Source of the DNA: an uncultured Spirochaetales bacterium
Lineage (GTDB): Bacteria > Spirochaetota > Spirochaetia > Sphaerochaetales > Sphaerochaetaceae
NCBI GenBank assembly: GCA_944390045.1
Contig: CALXOO010000003.1
Span: forward strand, 1 to 64,000
Direction: 5' to 3'
DNA: 64,000 bases
In this document: positions 61,850 through 64,000 of the stretch, piece by piece
How positions within the stretch are numbered: the first letter of the stretch is position 1
How the letters are laid out: each line of letters opens with the position of its first letter
The notes under the pieces: model-generated
What the model was told of the DNA's origin: nothing
Database searches by the model: none
Seen by the model: the letters and a program-made list of their open reading frames with translations, nothing else
Position numbers and translations under genes: made by a program

Positions 61850-61914
61850 AGGTTTTCCTTTTTTAAAACATTCACAGAACAGAACCGGTACTGATACTGC
61901 TTTGTCAGTGCTCT

Positions 61915-61944
61915 AAAAAGGAGGGGTGAGAGAATCACCCCTCC
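61915..61944 (-). terminator. Partial terminator between binding protein and GH95
   Basis: A perfect 10-bp stem GGAGGGGTGA/TCACCCCTCC with a 5-nt loop is followed by five T residues on the minus strand, 17 bases after the binding-protein stop. Placed inside an apparent operon, it would raise binding-protein mRNA over the downstream enzymes. Confidence 0.85.
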
Positions 61945-61960
61945 ACAACGCTTTAGAAAA

Positions 61961-63553
61961 TCAGTTTTCACCAAGCCAGATCTCATAGGCGATCTGGTTG
62001 ATTTCGATAGCCCTTTCAATTCCGCGATCGTACAGCTCCTGAACGAACTCATCGTAATCTTCATCGATATCTGAAGTGCCGAGCATCCAGGACTGGAACT
62101 TCTCATCAACGTACGGGCGGATGCTGCTCATGATCTTCTGGTACTCAGCCTCAAGCTCTGGCGGATACTTCAGGATCAGCGCGCCATCAAGATAAGGCGG
62201 AAGATTCTCCGGATACCATTCATGGTGTGCCTCATAAAGCTCATTGGCCTGCTTGCCGGCTTCAGTCATGAAGGCATACTCGTATTCCGCATACTGAAGC
62301 ATACCGATCCTGTACTGGATGCCGCATGTCCTCAGGTACTCGAGAGGACCGAGCTCACTGTTCATGACCTTATCCGTGTACTGGACATTTCCATTCTCAT
62401 CATAGACGAATGTCTCACCCTCAACACCGAAGTTCATGAGCTCTGCGCCCTCTTCCGTGAACATGTAGTCAAAGAACTTGATCACTGTCACAGGATCCTC
62501 ACACTGGCTTGAAATACCCCAGCCGACACTCGGAGTCCTGGCGACACGCTCGGTGACATTTCCGTTCTGATCCGCAGGAGGTGCGATGGCAAGCATCTTG
62601 AAGCCGGGGATTTCCTCTGCCAGGGAGTCATTGTAGTTTCCGGCAGAGACCCAGTCATGCGTACAGCCGCCAAGATTGCTGGAAAGCAGGAGGTCGCGTC
62701 CCTTTGCGCCGCGGGTGAAGATTTCCGGATCGATGAGACCTTCCTTGTACCACTTCGCCAGGTTCTTCACGGCATACACGAAGTTGTCCTCAAGCGGCTC
62801 GAAAGTCATCTGCCCGTCACGGGGATAGAATTCAGTCGAGCTGTCCCACAGATAGAGGTACTCGTCAGGCATCTTGTCTCCGGCCCTGTCGAAGAGAGGA
62901 ATCTCGTCCTTGATCCCGTTTCCATTGGGATCTTCATTTCTGAATGCAGTGAGCACGTCATACAGCTCATCAACTGTTGTGGGGACCTCAAGTCCGAGCT
63001 TGTCGAGCCAGTCCTCACGGATCCACCAGTACTCAGCACTGACAAGCTCCTGGCTCTTCGGAATCATGTAGATGTTTCCGTCAAGGCTGTAGCAGTAGCC
63101 GGCGAAAGCAGGGTTCTCTTCCATGTAGGCCTTGATGTGAGGAGCATACTGGTCAATGAGATCGTTAAGGGGAATCAGGCCACCGTCACGGCCAAGCTGC
63201 TCAAGAACCGCCGTATCCTTATAGCCGATGATGTCAGCAAGCTCTCCGGAGCTGAGCATGAGGTTGTATGCCTCTTCCTCATTTGAGTTTGACTGAGGAA
63301 TAATGCCCTCAAGATAGACATTTGTCCTCCTTCCCGCCTCCTGCCAGACAAGCCAGTCAGAGTCGAACGGCATGTTGTTCATTGTCAGGAAGATTGTGAA
63401 CGTTGTCGGTTCAGCCACAATCTGGGAACCTGTCAGCTCAGCAGCTGTACTGCCCGAAGAGGACGCGGCTTCTGTCGTCTCCCCGGAGCCGCCCGCCATA
63501 AGCGGGAAAGCGATGGCAAACAATGAAAGCAGAACAATCAGAGTTTTCTTCAT
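61961..63553 (-). CDS. Extracellular oligosaccharide-binding protein (LplA-like)
   Basis: A 530-residue binding protein related to the one at 20271. The signal peptide MKKTLIVLLSLFAIAFPLMAGGSGET lacks a lipobox cysteine. DPNGNGIKDEIPLF matches the calcium-loop-like motif of its paralogue. It follows a CarB-type permease gene after about 20 bases and precedes GH95 and two sulfatases. The likely ligand is a fucosylated, sulfated oligosaccharide. Confidence 0.9.
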   Translation of the reverse strand: MKKTLIVLLSLFAIAFPLMAGGSGETTEAASSSGSTAAELTGSQIVAEPTTFTIFLTMNNMPFDSDWLVWQEAGRRTNVYLEGIIPQSNSNEEEAYNLMLSSGELADIIGYKDTAVLEQLGRDGGLIPLNDLIDQYAPHIKAYMEENPAFAGYCYSLDGNIYMIPKSQELVSAEYWWIREDWLDKLGLEVPTTVDELYDVLTAFRNEDPNGNGIKDEIPLFDRAGDKMPDEYLYLWDSSTEFYPRDGQMTFEPLEDNFVYAVKNLAKWYKEGLIDPEIFTRGAKGRDLLLSSNLGGCTHDWVSAGNYNDSLAEEIPGFKMLAIAPPADQNGNVTERVARTPSVGWGISSQCEDPVTVIKFFDYMFTEEGAELMNFGVEGETFVYDENGNVQYTDKVMNSELGPLEYLRTCGIQYRIGMLQYAEYEYAFMTEAGKQANELYEAHHEWYPENLPPYLDGALILKYPPELEAEYQKIMSSIRPYVDEKFQSWMLGTSDIDEDYDEFVQELYDRGIERAIEINQIAYEIWLGEN

Positions 63554-63574
63554 ATTTTTCTCCTTTTTTTTGAT

Positions 63575-64000
63575 TTATCCTTTCACAGCACCGATCGTGA
63601 GACCGGACTTGAAGTATTTCTGAATGAACGGATATGCAACCATCATCGGAATGATTGAAATGATTATGATTGCATATATGACAGTAGTCGGCGAGTACAG
63701 CGAGGCCTGAGTCACAATTGCCGCATCCATCGCATTCGCACTCTGGTCAACAATGTACTTCTTGAGCAGCACCTGGAGGGGCATCTTGGAATCTTCTGTC
63801 AGCAGGTTCATGGCCCAGAAGTAACTGTTCCAGCGGCCTACCGCATAAAACAGTCCGACCGTCGCCAGGGCAGGCTTCGACAGCGGCATATACACCTGCA
63901 GGAATATTCTTATGTTACTTGCCCCGTCCATGAAGGCTGCCTCCTCCAGGGATTCCGGAACCTGCTCGAAGAAGCTCTTCAGGATGATCATGTTGTACGT
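63575..64000 (-). CDS. Sugar ABC permease (LplC/CarB type), truncated by the window end
   Basis: The visible 141 codons are the C-terminal half of a CUT1 permease. They contain the EAA loop SLEEAAFMDGASNIRIFLQVYMPLSKP in outline, FYAVGRWNSYFWAMNL, and the end YPFIQKYFKSGLTIGAVKG. The frame is open through base 64000, so the N-terminal part and probably the partner permease lie beyond the window. Confidence 0.92.
   Translation of the reverse strand, partial: TYNMIILKSFFEQVPESLEEAAFMDGASNIRIFLQVYMPLSKPALATVGLFYAVGRWNSYFWAMNLLTEDSKMPLQVLLKKYIVDQSANAMDAAIVTQASLYSPTTVIYAIIIISIIPMMVAYPFIQKYFKSGLTIGAVKG

Noticed and set aside
1-64000. CRISPR arrays, tRNA and rRNA genes
   Set aside because: No regularly spaced short repeats, cloverleaf-like stretches or rRNA-like sequence were noticed by eye. 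A tRNAscan or CRISPR search would be decisive.

Overview
The window looks like one end of an assembled contig from a host-associated spirochaete, most likely of the Sphaerochaetaceae. That placement is inference. It rests on the family mix (CUT1-type oligosaccharide ABC systems, TRAP transport, many sulfatases and glycosidases) and on five substrate-binding proteins whose signal peptides end in A-N/G-G-x-x-E without a lipobox cysteine, a style common in Sphaerochaeta-like genomes. No rRNA, tRNA or CRISPR array was seen. Bases 1-34 are Illumina adapter, not genome, and they cut off the first gene.

Layout. 35-9030: a truncated glutamine synthetase gene behind a terminator-like leader, a AAA_14/DUF4143 ATPase, glycerate kinase, a marR-plus-heterodimeric-ABC-exporter operon and an orphan Imm-5-like gene. 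9060-15508: a seven-gene phosphate operon pstS-pstC-pstA-pstB-phoU-phoB-phoR with a PhoB-box-like array. 15743-30945: glycan island I. A minus-strand GH123-like/sulfatase/enolase-superfamily operon is divergent from a plus-strand operon (binding protein, two permeases, sulfatase, GH43, membrane AraC regulator). The latter meets a fucose-isomerase-like/xylulokinase-like operon head-on with overlapping stop codons. 31068-34531: eroded accessory DNA, with a DUF2798 gene, a CarD-like remnant, a second ATPase and a phage structural pseudogene with two in-frame stops. 34810-40930: an eight-gene operon with a complete TRAP transporter, a DUF6282 hydrolase, a cupin, a GntR regulator and an HMGL-like DRE-TIM enzyme, for which I know no assigned pathway.

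41016-41464: a toxin-antitoxin pair whose GNAT toxin is cut short where the next operon ends. 41420-52337: glycan island II, with a ROK regulator, Dpp/Opp-type ABC transporter and two GH20 enzymes. 52424-56690: a second eroded stretch with an IS200-type fragment, a small membrane protein, a GrpB pseudogene, a third ATPase, and a DinJ-YafQ pair flanked by long direct repeats. 56815-64000: glycan island III, with a truncated permease, binding protein, GH95 fucosidase and two sulfatases.

How the genes work together. The three glycan islands carry activities expected for sulfated, fucosylated, HexNAc-rich host glycans: sulfatases, GH20, GH123-like, GH95 and GH43 enzymes, then fucose-type isomerase and sugar kinase. 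None of these enzymes shows a signal peptide, whereas the binding proteins do. The picture is therefore import of small sulfated oligosaccharides followed by desulfation and trimming inside the cell. Accessory patches between the islands hold ATPases, toxin-antitoxin genes and gene relics.
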